Source: an uncultured Oscillospiraceae bacterium
GTDB taxonomy: Bacteria > Bacillota > Clostridia > Oscillospirales > Oscillospiraceae
Assembly: GCA_947588955.1 (NCBI GenBank)
Contig: CANPYX010000009.1
Coordinates: forward strand, 1-62,180
DNA: 62,180 bases
Direction: 5' to 3'
In this document: positions 1-8,612 of the stretch, one piece after another
How the letters are laid out: each line of letters opens with the position of its first letter
Numbering within the stretch: the first letter of the stretch is position 1
Notes under the pieces: generated by a model
The model's input: the letters and a program-made list of their open reading frames with translations, nothing else
The model's database searches: none
Told to the model about the DNA's origin: nothing
Translations under genes and position numbers: made by a program

Positions 1-56
1 TTCGCCGTGTTTTTCGGTTTCCGGCGAAGCCGGGGAGAAAACGGCTTGAAATCATG

Positions 57-83
57 TATAATATCCGCTATGCGGATATTATA
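57..83. repeat. Perfect 12-bp inverted repeat
   Basis: A perfect inverted repeat with a 3-base loop (TAT); the arms are TATAATATCCGC and its complement. It lies in the first 200 bases, which hold no gene. It has no following T-run, so it may be an operator or the end of an upstream unit rather than a terminator. Confidence 0.5.
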
Positions 84-150
84 CCGCTTAAATGTAAAGA
101 AATCAACTGATTATGACCTGACCGGAAATGTCGGGGATTTTTTATGCTGA

Positions 151-179
151 TTGAAAAAACGCGCGGTATCGTATATAAT
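151..179 (+). promoter_or_regulatory. Sigma-A promoter of the rRNA methyltransferase gene
   Basis: TTGAAA and TATAAT are separated by exactly 17 bases, about 40 bases ahead of the start codon. Confidence 0.75.
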
Positions 180-220
180 AAATTTTACTCAGAAATTATA
201 ATTTTACGGCGGTGATATTT

Positions 221-1438
221 ATGAAAGCGGAGAGAGGATTTCCGCAGTTGGTGCTGACGGCAAAGGGAACGCGGTGGGTGGAGGGCGGACACCCATGGGT
301 CTACGGGGCGGAGGTCACGGAGGAGCGGGGCGAGTGCGAAAACGGCGGGCTCGTGGATGTAGTCTCCCCCAAAGGGAAGTACCTGGGCACCGGTCTTTTG
401 AGCCGTGAGAGCAAAATACGCGCGCGGCTCATATCCCGCAACGCCAACGACAGGTTTGACGCGGACTTCTGGGAGCGGCGGGTGCGCTACGCCTGGGAGT
501 ACCGAAAAACCGTCATGGGCGGGGACCTTTCCTGCTGCCGGGTGATATTCGGCGAGGCGGACGGCTTTCCGGGGCTCACCGTTGACAGATTTTCGGACCT
601 TCTGTCCGTCCAGACCGCGTCCTACGGGCTGGAGAGGCTCAAGGACGTGATATTTCCGCTTATTGTCAAGGTCCTGCGGGAGGACGGACAGGAGATACGC
701 GGCGTTTTTGAGCGCAACGACCTGGCGGCGCGAGGGCTGGAGGGGCTTCCGGAGTTCAAGGGCTGGTATCCCCTCCCCGGAGAGGCGTGCCCCCGAAGCG
801 CCGTCACGGAGATAACGGAGAACGGCGTCAGATACCGGGTGGACGTGGAAAACGGGCAGAAGACCGGCTTTTTCCTGGACCAGAAATATAACCGCCTTGC
901 CGTGGCGAGGCTTGCCAAAAATAAGCGCATCCTGGACTGCTTCACCCACACCGGCTCCTTCGCCCTGAACGCCGCCCTGGGCGGGGCGGAGAGGGTGACG
1001 GCGGTGGACGTTTCCGAGCCCGCGCTGGAGCTGGCGAGGGAGAACGCGCGGCTGAATTCCCTGGAGGACAAGGTCGAATTTATTCGGGCGGACGTATTTG
1101 AGCTGCTGCCTAAGCTCAAGCGGGACTATGACCTCATTATCCTGGACCCGCCTGCCTTCACCAAGTCGCGCGCGACGGCGGACAGCGCGTACAGGGGGTA
1201 CAGGGAGATAAACTACCGGGCGATGGGGCTGCTGCCGCGGGGAGGGTATCTGTGTACCGCGTCGTGCAGTCATTTCATGCCCATGGAGCAGTTTGAGAGA
1301 ATGCTGCGGGAGGCGGCGCGGGACGCCGGGCGGGAGCTCAAGGAGGTGGAGGTGCGCAAGCAGGCGGCGGATCATCCCATACTGTGGGGTGTTCCGGAGA
1401 CGGAGTATTTGAAGTTTTATATATTTCAGGTGATCTGA
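221..1438 (+). CDS. Class I SAM-dependent rRNA methyltransferase (RlmI family)
   Basis: Likely a cytosolic 23S rRNA (cytosine-C5) methyltransferase of the RlmI/YwbD type. The N-terminal ~75 residues look like a PUA RNA-binding domain (GTRWVEGGHPWVYGAEV). The C-terminal half is a Rossmann methyltransferase with a SAM-binding stretch DCFTHTGSFALNAA, the family motif LDPPAFTKS, and a C-terminal CTASCSHF cysteine motif. At 405 aa it has the usual family length. An in-frame GTG at 212 lies within the ribosome-binding site GGCGGTG, so the ATG at 221, six bases downstream of it, is chosen. Transcribed alone from its own promoter. Family assignment is firm; the exact target base is inferred. Confidence 0.9.
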   Translation: MKAERGFPQLVLTAKGTRWVEGGHPWVYGAEVTEERGECENGGLVDVVSPKGKYLGTGLLSRESKIRARLISRNANDRFDADFWERRVRYAWEYRKTVMGGDLSCCRVIFGEADGFPGLTVDRFSDLLSVQTASYGLERLKDVIFPLIVKVLREDGQEIRGVFERNDLAARGLEGLPEFKGWYPLPGEACPRSAVTEITENGVRYRVDVENGQKTGFFLDQKYNRLAVARLAKNKRILDCFTHTGSFALNAALGGAERVTAVDVSEPALELARENARLNSLEDKVEFIRADVFELLPKLKRDYDLIILDPPAFTKSRATADSAYRGYREINYRAMGLLPRGGYLCTASCSHFMPMEQFERMLREAARDAGRELKEVEVRKQAADHPILWGVPETEYLKFYIFQVI

Positions 1439-1559
1439 AAGGGGATTTTGCGGGGGTTCCCCGCGCCCCCGGCTGCGCCATTTGGTATTTGGGTTGGGCT
1501 TTGTTGCGGAAGTGCAGGAAAAAGCCGCAAAATATGAATGGATTTGGCGAGGGTGACTG

Positions 1560-1588
1560 TTGCAATCGGAAAGCTTTAATGATATTAT
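1560..1588 (+). promoter_or_regulatory. Promoter of the decarboxylase operon
   Basis: TTGCAA-N17-TATTAT lies about 90 bases upstream of the alpha-subunit start. The 239-bp gap it sits in shows only a short GC-rich hairpin (around 1449-1463) after the methyltransferase gene and no clear terminator. Confidence 0.6.
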
Positions 1589-1677
1589 ATACTGGGTCGG
1601 GATTGGAGAATATCGCCGGTTCCGGCTCAAAACTTTATTTTTGCCCCTTATTTATGTAAAATGGAGGGAAAAACTGC

Positions 1678-3078
1678 ATGAAAAGGGTTCAATTTACCGA
1701 GACGGTGCTCAGGGACGCCAACCAGTCGTTGATGGCGACCAGGCTCCCCTACGCCGATTATGAGAAGATCCTGCCCACTATGGACAGGGCGGGGTATTAC
1801 TCCGTGGAGTGCTGGGGCGGGGCGACCTTTGACTCCTGCCTGCGCTACCTGGGGGAGGACCCCTGGGAGAGGCTTCGGAAGATACGCGCGGCCATGCCCA
1901 ACACCAGGCTCCAAATGCTTCTCAGGGGGCAGAACCTCCTTGGCTACAAGCACTATCACGACGACGTGGTGGAGAAGTTTGTGGAGCTCTCCATCAAAAA
2001 CGGCATCGATGTGATACGTATTTTCGACGCCCTCAACGATTTCCGCAACATAAGGACCGCGCTGGAGGCGACAAAGAAGTACGCCGGGGAGCGGACGGTG
2101 GCGTCAGGGTGCATTTCCTATACCCAAAGCCCTGTACACACGGTCGCCAAGTACGTGGAGATGTGCAAGGAGCTGAAAAAGATGGGCTTTGACACCATCT
2201 GCCTAAAGGATATGGCTGGCACCATGAGCCCCGCCGAGGCCAAGGGGCTCATCTCCGGCATCAAGGACGCAGTGGGGGACATTCCCCTTATACTCCACAC
2301 CCACTGCACCACCGGCATGGCGTACATGACGCTGTTTGCCGCAATTGAGGCCGGGGTGGACGTTATCGACACCGCCACCTCCTGCTTCTCAAACGGCACC
2401 AGCCAGGCAGCCACGGAGACGCTCTATTACGCCCTGACTCAGCTGGGTATCGACACGGGCCTTGACGAGGCGGTGATTAACAAGGTCAACGACTTCTTCA
2501 AGCCTGTGAAGCAGAAGTACATCGACTCCGGGCTTATCAATCCCAAGTCCATGGGCACGGACTCCCAGGCGCTTGTCTACAAGGTCCCCGGCGGTATGCT
2601 CTCCAACATGATAGCCAACCTCAAGGACATGAACGCCATGGACAAATTTGACGAGGCGCTGGTGGAGATACCCAACGTGCGTCGCGATCTGGGCTACCCC
2701 CCGCTGGTGACGCCCCTCTCTCAGATGGTGGGCAACCAGGCGGTGGTGAACGTCCTCATGGGCGAGCGGTACAAGCAGATCTCCAACGAGGTCAAAAACT
2801 ACTTTAAGGGCGAGTACGGTATAGCCCCGGCGCCTGTGAGCCAGGAGCTCCAGGACAGGATAATCGGCGCCGGCAACAAGCCCGTGGACTGCCGTATCGA
2901 GGACTCCAGGCGCACAGGCAAGGAGTTTGAGGACGCCAGGGCGGCCTTGGGCGACCTTGCAAGGAGCGAGGAGGACATCATGAGCTGGATCTGCTACCCC
3001 GACCAGACCGTGAAGTTCCTTAAAGACCGCAGGGAAAAAGAGGAGCACCACGTCAGGTACACCATCGTGGAGGAGTAA
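1678..3078 (+). CDS. oadA: Oxaloacetate decarboxylase/carboxyltransferase alpha subunit (no biotin domain)
   Basis: Carboxyltransferase subunit of a sodium-translocating decarboxylase: it moves the carboxyl group of oxaloacetate (or a related acid) to biotin. The start shows the typical LRDANQSLMATR motif of the pyruvate carboxylase/OadA family. The TIM barrel continues with KDMAGTMSP and HTHCTTGMA, which contains the metal-binding histidines, followed by the conserved PYC_OADA domain. The protein ends at 466 aa without the C-terminal biotinyl domain; that domain is encoded separately two genes downstream. RBS GGAGGG precedes ATG. First gene of a tight operon with gamma, biotin carrier and beta genes. 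The preferred substrate cannot be fixed from sequence. Confidence 0.93.
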   Translation: MKRVQFTETVLRDANQSLMATRLPYADYEKILPTMDRAGYYSVECWGGATFDSCLRYLGEDPWERLRKIRAAMPNTRLQMLLRGQNLLGYKHYHDDVVEKFVELSIKNGIDVIRIFDALNDFRNIRTALEATKKYAGERTVASGCISYTQSPVHTVAKYVEMCKELKKMGFDTICLKDMAGTMSPAEAKGLISGIKDAVGDIPLILHTHCTTGMAYMTLFAAIEAGVDVIDTATSCFSNGTSQAATETLYYALTQLGIDTGLDEAVINKVNDFFKPVKQKYIDSGLINPKSMGTDSQALVYKVPGGMLSNMIANLKDMNAMDKFDEALVEIPNVRRDLGYPPLVTPLSQMVGNQAVVNVLMGERYKQISNEVKNYFKGEYGIAPAPVSQELQDRIIGAGNKPVDCRIEDSRRTGKEFEDARAALGDLARSEEDIMSWICYPDQTVKFLKDRREKEEHHVRYTIVEE

Positions 3079-3083
3079 GGGAC

Positions 3084-3422
3084 ATGGCTATAAAAATGAA
3101 CGTCGGCGAGGCGCTTATTGACGCCGTTATGGGCTACGCCATCGTGTTCCTGGGTATTGCGCTTCTGGTGCTGGTGGTGGCGCTTGTGGGCAAGGCAATG
3201 ACCGCGAAGGCGGCAAAGCCCCTTCACGCCGCGCCCGCGCCTGCTCCCGCCCCGGTACAGGAGCCTCCCAAGCCCACGGCTCCCGGCGCCGCGGGGGATT
3301 TGAAGCTTTACGACACGCCGGACAGGGACGCCGCCATGATAATGGCGATCGTCGCCGACGAGCTGAAAATACCTATTAACGAACTTCGCTTTATCTCTAT
3401 CAGGGAGGTCCACAGGAAATGA
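3084..3422 (+). CDS. OadG-type gamma subunit of the sodium-pump decarboxylase
   Basis: A 112-aa protein with a single N-terminal membrane helix (residues ~15-37, [19 protein letters not shown]), an Ala/Pro-rich linker (~45-72) and a small conserved C-terminal stretch ([15 protein letters not shown]). This is the layout of OadG/MmdD subunits, which tie the soluble alpha subunit to the membrane beta subunit. It starts five bases after oadA and overlaps the biotin carrier gene by four bases (ATGA), so translation is probably coupled. Small size and low complexity limit certainty of the exact subfamily. Confidence 0.85.
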   Translation: MAIKMNVGEALIDAVMGYAIVFLGIALLVLVVALVGKAMTAKAAKPLHAAPAPAPAPVQEPPKPTAPGAAGDLKLYDTPDRDAAMIMAIVADELKIPINELRFISIREVHRK

Positions 3423-3811
3423 AATATTTAGTCACTTTGAACGGCAAGACCTATGAGGTGGAGGTTGAGCACGGCGAGGCGATGCTCCTGGACGAGTACG
3501 ACGCCGTTGCCCCCGCCCGCTCCGAGCCCGCGCCGGCTGCCCCCGCCGCTCCCGCCCCTGCACCCGCCGCGCCCGCCGCCCCGAAGAGCGTCGCCGCGGG
3601 AGAGGCTGTCTCCGCGCCTATGCCCGGCACCATCGTGAAGATCAACGTCAAGGACGGGGACAAGGTCAAGTCCGGCGACGTTCTGGTGGTCCTGGAGGCC
3701 ATGAAGATGGAGAACGAGATAATGGCGCCCCACGACGGCACCGTTGCCCAGGTGGTCACCCAGAAGGGCGCCAAGGTGGAGACAGGCGCTCCCCTGGTGG
3801 TGCTGGCGTAA
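3419..3811 (+). CDS. Biotin carboxyl carrier protein of the decarboxylase
   Basis: 130 aa: a short N-terminal region, a long Pro/Ala linker (~35-62) and a C-terminal biotinyl domain with EAMKMEN, whose lysine is the biotin attachment site. It is the mobile carboxyl carrier (GcdC/MmdC type) between the alpha and beta subunits. This explains why the alpha subunit lacks a biotin domain. Start overlaps the gamma gene stop. The Pro/Ala linker is encoded by very GC-rich, repetitive codons. Confidence 0.92.
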   Translation: MKYLVTLNGKTYEVEVEHGEAMLLDEYDAVAPARSEPAPAAPAAPAPAPAAPAAPKSVAAGEAVSAPMPGTIVKINVKDGDKVKSGDVLVVLEAMKMENEIMAPHDGTVAQVVTQKGAKVETGAPLVVLA

Positions 3812-3823
3812 GGGGGAAGCTTC

Positions 3824-5029
3824 ATGGACAAAATTCTGGAGACCCTGAAGGGGCTTTGGACCGATTCGGGGTTTTACCTCTTTTTCGTGGGGGACGGGTG
3901 GAAGTCGCTTGTCATGATCGCCGTCGCCTGCGTGCTCCTGTACCTGGGTATCAAGAAGAAATTCGAGCCGTTGCTTCTGGTGGGCATCGCCTTCGGGTGC
4001 CTGCTTACGAACCTGCCCGGCGCGGGGCTCTACCACATGGAGCTGTGGGACGAGTTTCTCAACGAGTCAAGCCCCTATTTCCACAGCTACGGCAGGATAC
4101 TCAGAGAGGGCGGGCTCATTGATATACTGTACATCGGCGTGAAGGCGGGCGTCTACCCCTCCCTCATCTTCATCGGCGTTGGCGCCATGACCGACTTCGG
4201 TCCCCTCATCGCCAACCCCAAGAGCTTTTTCCTGGGGGCGGCGGCGCAGTTCGGCGTTTTCTTCGCATTCTTCGGCGCCGTGCTTCTGGGCTTTACCGGT
4301 CCTGCGGCCGCGGCCATCGGCATCATAGGCGGCGCGGACGGCCCCACCTCCATACTGACGGCCACGCTTCTCGCCCCCGCGCTTTTGGGACCAATCGCAA
4401 TCGCGGCGTACTCCTATATGGCGCTCATTCCCATGATCCAGCCGCCCATCATGCGGCTTTTGACCACGGAGAAGGAGCGGGCGGTGAAGATGGAGCAGCT
4501 TCGCGAGGTCTCAAAGACCGAGAAGATAGTGTTTCCCATCGTCGTCGCCGCCTTTGTCATCCTGCTCCTGCCCTCCACCGCGCCCCTTATCGGGTGCCTG
4601 ATGTTCGGCAACCTCCTTCGGGAGACAGGCGTCACCGAGCGCCTTTCCGACGTGGCGCAGAACGCCTTGATGAACATAGTTACACTGTTTTTGGGCATCA
4701 GCGTGGGCGCCACCACCGTGGCGAGCCGCTTCCTGACCATCGAAACCCTGAAGATTGTCGCCCTGGGGCTTATCGCCTTCTGCTTCTCCACAATTGGCGG
4801 GCTCCTGGTGGGCAAGCTCATGTATAAGCTCTCCGGCGGGAAGATCAATCCCCTCATCGGCGCCGCCGGCGTCTCCGCGGTGCCTATGGCGGCGCGCGTC
4901 GCCCAGGTGGAGGGCCAGAAGGCCAATCCCTCCAACTTCCTGCTTATGCACGCCATGGGCCCCAACGTGGCGGGCGTCATAGGCTCCGCCATCGCCGCGG
5001 GCTTCCTTATAAAAGTCTTTGGAGCATGA
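3824..5029 (+). CDS. oadB: Sodium ion-translocating decarboxylase beta subunit
   Basis: 401-aa polytopic membrane protein that decarboxylates carboxybiotin and couples this to sodium export. It carries the family signatures GVGAMTDFGPLIANP and GIIGGADGPTSIL, and a C-terminal LIGAAGVSAVPMAARV. Roughly ten hydrophobic segments are visible. It closes the operon, 12 bases after the biotin carrier gene, and is followed at once by a strong terminator. Together the four genes give a complete oxaloacetate/methylmalonyl-CoA-type sodium pump. Confidence 0.95.
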   Translation: MDKILETLKGLWTDSGFYLFFVGDGWKSLVMIAVACVLLYLGIKKKFEPLLLVGIAFGCLLTNLPGAGLYHMELWDEFLNESSPYFHSYGRILREGGLIDILYIGVKAGVYPSLIFIGVGAMTDFGPLIANPKSFFLGAAAQFGVFFAFFGAVLLGFTGPAAAAIGIIGGADGPTSILTATLLAPALLGPIAIAAYSYMALIPMIQPPIMRLLTTEKERAVKMEQLREVSKTEKIVFPIVVAAFVILLLPSTAPLIGCLMFGNLLRETGVTERLSDVAQNALMNIVTLFLGISVGATTVASRFLTIETLKIVALGLIAFCFSTIGGLLVGKLMYKLSGGKINPLIGAAGVSAVPMAARVAQVEGQKANPSNFLLMHAMGPNVAGVIGSAIAAGFLIKVFGA

Positions 5030-5037
5030 TTCAAAAG

Positions 5038-5066
5038 CCGGACCGCGAAAGCGGTCCGGTTTTTGT
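5038..5066 (+). terminator. Rho-independent terminator of the decarboxylase operon
   Basis: Perfect 9-bp GC-rich stem (CCGGACCGC) with a GAAA tetraloop, followed by TTTTTGT. Confidence 0.95.
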
Positions 5067-5067
5067 G

Positions 5068-5096
5068 TTGAAAAAATGGGGGAGATTGTTTATAAT
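5068..5096 (+). promoter_or_regulatory. Promoter of the endonuclease IV gene
   Basis: TTGAAA-N17-TATAAT, 23 bases upstream of the start codon and directly behind the preceding terminator. Confidence 0.75.
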
Positions 5097-5119
5097 ATAA
5101 CGCGAAAGGGGGCATTTTT

Positions 5120-5953
5120 ATGCTTAACATTGGCTGTCATCTGTCCGTTTCCAGGGGATATGTGGCCCTTGCGCGGGACGCGGTGTTCACCGGCTCCTCC
5201 TGCTTCCAGTTCTTCACCCGCAACCCCCGGGGCGGCGGCGCGAAGCCCATTGACGAGGCGGATATAGCTGAATTTCTTCAAATCGCGGCGGAAAAGGGGC
5301 TCAACTCCTTCCTTGCCCACGCTCCGTACACCATAAACCCCTGCGCCGAGAAGCCCGAGACGCTTGAGTTTGCCCGCCAAACCATGGCGGACGACCTGCG
5401 GAGGATGGAGTGGCTGCCCGGAAACTACTACAACTTCCACCCCGGCTCCCATGTGGGACAGGGCGCGGAGAGGGGAATAGAGCTCATCGCCGAGACGCTG
5501 AACATGACCCTGCGACCGGAGACGCGCACCACCGTGCTTTTGGAGACTATGGCCGGCAAGGGCACCGAGGTGGGCAGGAGCTTTAATGAGCTGCGGGAGA
5601 TAATCGACCGGGTGGAGCTTTCGGACAAGCTGGGGGTCTGCCTTGATACCTGCCACGTCTATGACGCGGGCTACGACATAGTAAACGACCTGGACGGGGT
5701 GCTCACCGAGTTTGACAAGGTCCTGGGGCTCGAACGCCTCAAGTGCGTACATCTCAACGACAGCAAAAACCCGTTCTCCAGCCACAAGGACCGCCACGAG
5801 GTCATCGGCGGCGGCTCTCTGGGGCTTGACGCCATAGCCCGCATAATAAACCACCCCGCCCTGCGCCGCCTCCCCTTCTACCTGGAGACCCCCAACGAGC
5901 TTGAGGGCTACAAGCGTGAAATTGAGCTCCTGCGCGGGCTCTACGCGGAGTAA
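5120..5953 (+). CDS. nfo: Deoxyribonuclease IV (endonuclease IV)
   Basis: AP endonuclease of base-excision repair: cuts 5' of abasic sites using a zinc cluster. The 277-aa protein is close to the family length. Family motifs are visible: [12 protein letters not shown] at the start, NFHPGSH (zinc histidine), [45 protein letters not shown] and FYLETPNE near the end. RBS GAAAGGGGG precedes the ATG. Single-gene transcript between its own promoter and the pta promoter. Confidence 0.95.
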   Translation: MLNIGCHLSVSRGYVALARDAVFTGSSCFQFFTRNPRGGGAKPIDEADIAEFLQIAAEKGLNSFLAHAPYTINPCAEKPETLEFARQTMADDLRRMEWLPGNYYNFHPGSHVGQGAERGIELIAETLNMTLRPETRTTVLLETMAGKGTEVGRSFNELREIIDRVELSDKLGVCLDTCHVYDAGYDIVNDLDGVLTEFDKVLGLERLKCVHLNDSKNPFSSHKDRHEVIGGGSLGLDAIARIINHPALRRLPFYLETPNELEGYKREIELLRGLYAE

Positions 5954-5960
5954 AAAGGTC

Positions 5961-5989
5961 TTGCATATAGGGCCCCGCGGTGGTAAAAT
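5961..5989 (+). promoter_or_regulatory. Promoter of pta
   Basis: TTGCAT-N17-TAAAAT, about 36 bases ahead of the pta start. Confidence 0.65.
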
Positions 5990-6025
5990 ATTCGTATCAA
6001 AATTAATATACGGAGGTAGATACCC

Positions 6026-7045
6026 ATGGAAATGATAGACAACCTTAAAAAGAAGCTCCAGGGTGCCGGACGGCGCATCGTGTTCACCGAGGGGCCCGAC
6101 GCCAGGATACTGGAGGCCACCGACAGGCTGGTGAAGGAGGGGCTCCTCACCGTCATTCTCATCGGCAACCCCGACGAGGTCCGCGCCGCCGCGGAAAAGG
6201 GCGGGTTTGACATCGGCGACAGCCGGATAATCGACCCCGCCAATTACCCCGACATGGACAAGATGGTGGAGACCATGGTCGCCCTCAGAAAGGGCAAGAT
6301 GACCGAGGACGAGTGCCGCGCCGCCCTCAAAAAGGGCAACTACTTCGGCACCATGCTGGTGAAGATGGGCGTGGCCGACTGTCTCCTGGGCGGCGCCACC
6401 TACTCCACCGCCGACACCGTCCGCCCCGCCCTCCAGCTCATAAAGACAAAGCCCGGCGCGCATCTTGTCTCCTCCGCCTTCATACTCACCCGCAACCACG
6501 GGGAGGAGAACCTCCGCGCCATCTGCATGGGCGACTGCGCCATCAACCTCTCCTATGAGGACACCCTGGACAAGGAGGGCAACGTTGCCGTCTCCGGCGC
6601 CCAGAAGCTTGCCGAGGTAGCCGTGGAGACCGCCAAGACCGCGAAGCTCTTTGGCATTGACCCCAAGGTGGCGCTCCTGAGCTTCTCCACCAAGGGCTCC
6701 GGCAAGGGCGGCACCGTGGCGCTCTCCGCCGAGGCGACGAAGATAGCAAAGGAGATGGCTCCCGACCTTGCCATCGACGGCGAGATGCAGTTTGACGCCG
6801 CCGTTTCCCCCACCGTGGGACAGCTCAAGTTCCCCGGCTCTTCCGTTGCCGGCTACGCCAACACCTTCATCTTCCCCATCATCGAGGCGGGCAACATCGG
6901 CTACAAGATAGCCCAGCGCCTCGGCGGTTACGACGCCTACGGCCCCATCCTCCAGGGCCTCAACGCCCCCATCAACGACCTCTCCCGCGGCTGCAACGCC
7001 GACGAGGTCTACACCATGGCCATCATCACCGCCGCCCTGGACTGA
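6026..7045 (+). CDS. pta: Phosphate acetyltransferase
   Basis: Interconverts acetyl-CoA and acetyl phosphate in acetate fermentation. The 339-aa protein is the short single-domain form. Motifs: FTEGPDARILEA at the N-terminus, CLLGGATYSTADTVRPALQ, LSFSTKGSGKGGTV, DGEMQFDAAV and FPGSSVAGYANTFIFP. RBS GGAGGT lies upstream of ATG 6026. No ackA lies next to it; the gene is followed by a terminator and the accessory islet. A related phosphotransacylase (phosphate butyryltransferase-like) is less likely given the motifs and length. Confidence 0.93.
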   Translation: MEMIDNLKKKLQGAGRRIVFTEGPDARILEATDRLVKEGLLTVILIGNPDEVRAAAEKGGFDIGDSRIIDPANYPDMDKMVETMVALRKGKMTEDECRAALKKGNYFGTMLVKMGVADCLLGGATYSTADTVRPALQLIKTKPGAHLVSSAFILTRNHGEENLRAICMGDCAINLSYEDTLDKEGNVAVSGAQKLAEVAVETAKTAKLFGIDPKVALLSFSTKGSGKGGTVALSAEATKIAKEMAPDLAIDGEMQFDAAVSPTVGQLKFPGSSVAGYANTFIFPIIEAGNIGYKIAQRLGGYDAYGPILQGLNAPINDLSRGCNADEVYTMAIITAALD

Positions 7046-7076
7046 CCCACCGGACAGACCTGAATCAAATAAGCAC

Positions 7077-7104
7077 AGAGCCTCCCCACTTACGGGGAGG
7101 CTCT
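7077..7104 (+). terminator. Terminator-like hairpin after pta
   Basis: Perfect 11-bp stem AGAGCCTCCCC with a 6-base loop; the following sequence is only weakly T-rich. Confidence 0.75.
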
Positions 7105-7109
7105 ATTCT

Positions 7110-7158
7110 CCTGTCGATTTTGATACAAGATAAATAATTGTCGCTTCGGCGGTGTAAA
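7110..7158. repeat. Left-boundary half copy of the islet palindromic repeat
   Basis: Contains GATTTTGATACAA, then about 20 unrelated bases, then CGGCGGTGTAAAA. The same two blocks occur inverted on the other side of the first GNAT gene (TTTTACACCGC at 7687 and TTTGTATCAAA at 7726). This marks the left edge of the AT-rich islet. Confidence 0.6.
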
Positions 7159-7193
7159 ACTTTATTTGTTCGTTTCGACAAACTGTAATTAAG

Positions 7194-7664
7194 TTAATCC
7201 TTTTTGTAAAATACCAGCGTCATCTTGTCGTTAATTGGCGTTGTTTTTCCTGTCTGACGATATCCCATCTTTTCGTACAAATGACAGTTGCCTGCTTCCT
7301 GCAATATAGTATCTAACTCCCAGTTTGAGTTACCATGTATCTTCTCTGCTTCCAGCACCGCTTTCTGCGCAATGCCCTTGTTCCGATAGGGCGGCATTAT
7401 GAAAACAGGGGATATCCTTTTCGATTTATTTGGTTCTTTCATATCAATTACTCTGATAGCACCCACAACAGTGTCATCTACCTGAATGTAGTAGTAATAT
7501 GTAAAGGGCTGCTTCAACCGTTCAATCACTTTGTCTAATGGCTCAGTGACCGGGCTTGTCTCTTTATCCTGATATCTATTATACATATCCATAAAAGCCT
7601 CGATCTGCATTTTCCAAAGACATTCAGCATCTTTCACGCCGGCACGAACTAACTTTAAATCCAT
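7194..7664 (-). CDS. GNAT family N-acetyltransferase
   Basis: 156-aa acyl-CoA N-acyltransferase fold. Visible elements: YYYIQVDDTVVGAIRVID in the central strands, then ISPVFIMPPYRNKGIAQKAV, the acetyl-CoA pyrophosphate loop (R/QxxGxA type), and a C-terminal NCHLYEKMGYRQTGKT typical of the fold's last helix and strand. Substrate unknown. RBS AGGAAG precedes the ATG. Its codon use is more AT-rich than the housekeeping neighbours, and it is flanked by inverted repeat blocks. Confidence 0.88.
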   Translation of the reverse strand: MDLKLVRAGVKDAECLWKMQIEAFMDMYNRYQDKETSPVTEPLDKVIERLKQPFTYYYYIQVDDTVVGAIRVIDMKEPNKSKRISPVFIMPPYRNKGIAQKAVLEAEKIHGNSNWELDTILQEAGNCHLYEKMGYRQTGKTTPINDKMTLVFYKKD

Positions 7665-7686
7665 AATCGCCGCTTCCTATAACATA

Positions 7687-7782
7687 TTTTACACCGCAAA
7701 GGCGCGCTTTTGGGTTCTCCCCGGCTTTGTATCAAAGTCCGCAAGATCATATCTATGTTCTTTGCGATTTTGATACGGACAG
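7687..7782. repeat. Palindromic islet repeat, copy A
   Basis: Core 7717-7782. GTATCAAA (7729-7736) is inverted as TTTGATAC (7769-7776), with inner CGCAA/TTGCG arms. The core closely matches copy B at 8507-8570. The block TTTTACACCGC at its left end is the inverse of a block at 7146-7158. Confidence 0.75.
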
Positions 7783-7796
7783 GAAAAAATGAGTTA

Positions 7797-8315
7797 TTAT
7801 AGGTAAATCCAATATCTTCGCATAATATGATGACCTTCAGCGTTGTTATATGATTGTATTTTATCCATCAATTTCCCTCCAAGCTTTTCGCATATATGTG
7901 CTGAAACAAGGTTTTCGTCATTGATATTCATAAGCACTTTATCCATGCCGTGTTCTTTCGCTATATGAAATCCTTGCCTTAGTATCTCCGTTCCATAACC
8001 CTTGCCTTGCTCAGACACTCGTACCGCATATCCTATACTGCCTATACCGTTCATTACTTCCTGCGTTAATTCGGTTCTAAGCTGAAATTCACCTATAAAT
8101 TTTTCTCCATCGACAGCCCAAAAGTGAAAGCTTATAGGTTTGATCTGACCGTTTTCTTTTTTGTCATACAGATTTTTCGTCCGGCTAAACCATTCCTCAT
8201 CAATTAGTTTCGGATCGGTTGGACGGAAATATATAATATTATTGTCAAATGCTTCCTGACAGTATTGCTTATATCCGCAAACATATTCCGGACAGCGTTT
8301 AATAAGCTCTAACAT
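7797..8315 (-). CDS. GNAT family N-acetyltransferase (RimJ/RimL-like)
   Basis: 172-aa GNAT protein of the RimJ/RimL-like subclass. The acetyl-CoA loop region is GYAVRVSEQGKGYGTEILRQ, followed by MNINDENLVSAHICEKLGGKLM, the usual N-terminal side of the last helix. Substrate unknown. A strong RBS GGAGGT precedes the ATG. Same strand as the neighbouring islet genes; AT-rich codon use. Confidence 0.87.
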   Translation of the reverse strand: MLELIKRCPEYVCGYKQYCQEAFDNNIIYFRPTDPKLIDEEWFSRTKNLYDKKENGQIKPISFHFWAVDGEKFIGEFQLRTELTQEVMNGIGSIGYAVRVSEQGKGYGTEILRQGFHIAKEHGMDKVLMNINDENLVSAHICEKLGGKLMDKIQSYNNAEGHHIMRRYWIYL

Positions 8316-8337
8316 AGTAAAATTCTACCTCCAATTA

Positions 8338-8532
8338 CTATATCCCTATTTCCCTGTATATTCTCTCGATAAAGGGAGACTTGTGTTCGATATATTTCTC
8401 CATATCATACGGATAGAGTGCTGCCCCATCTTCTTTGACACGGCTGTATTCACATACAGCTTCGGGATAGAAACGCAAATAGTCCCTAAAAGCAATGTGC
8501 CTTTTTCCCCGGCTTTGTATCAAGCTCTGCAA
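8338..8532 (-). pseudogene. Truncated GrpB-family protein (C-terminal fragment)
   Basis: The last ~54 codons read FRDYLRFYPEAVCEYSRVK followed by a KSPFIERIYREIG end. This resembles the C-terminus of GrpB/UPF0157 nucleotidyltransferase-like proteins, normally ~170 aa. The first ~10 codons come from repeat copy B. The remainder of the gene is not found upstream, so this looks like a gene broken at the repeat. It has no evident RBS. Confidence 0.7.
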
Positions 8533-8570
8533 GTTTATCTCTGTGTTCCTGCCGATTTTGATACAGGCAG
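8507..8570. repeat. Palindromic islet repeat, copy B
   Basis: Shares CCCCGGCTTTGTATCAA and GATTTTGATAC with copy A, with the same spacing and an inverted-repeat layout. It forms the break point of the GrpB fragment. Confidence 0.75.
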
Positions 8571-8612
8571 CAACCTTTCAATCTCATTGCGCAAGATTTG
8601 CTTTATTTATTC

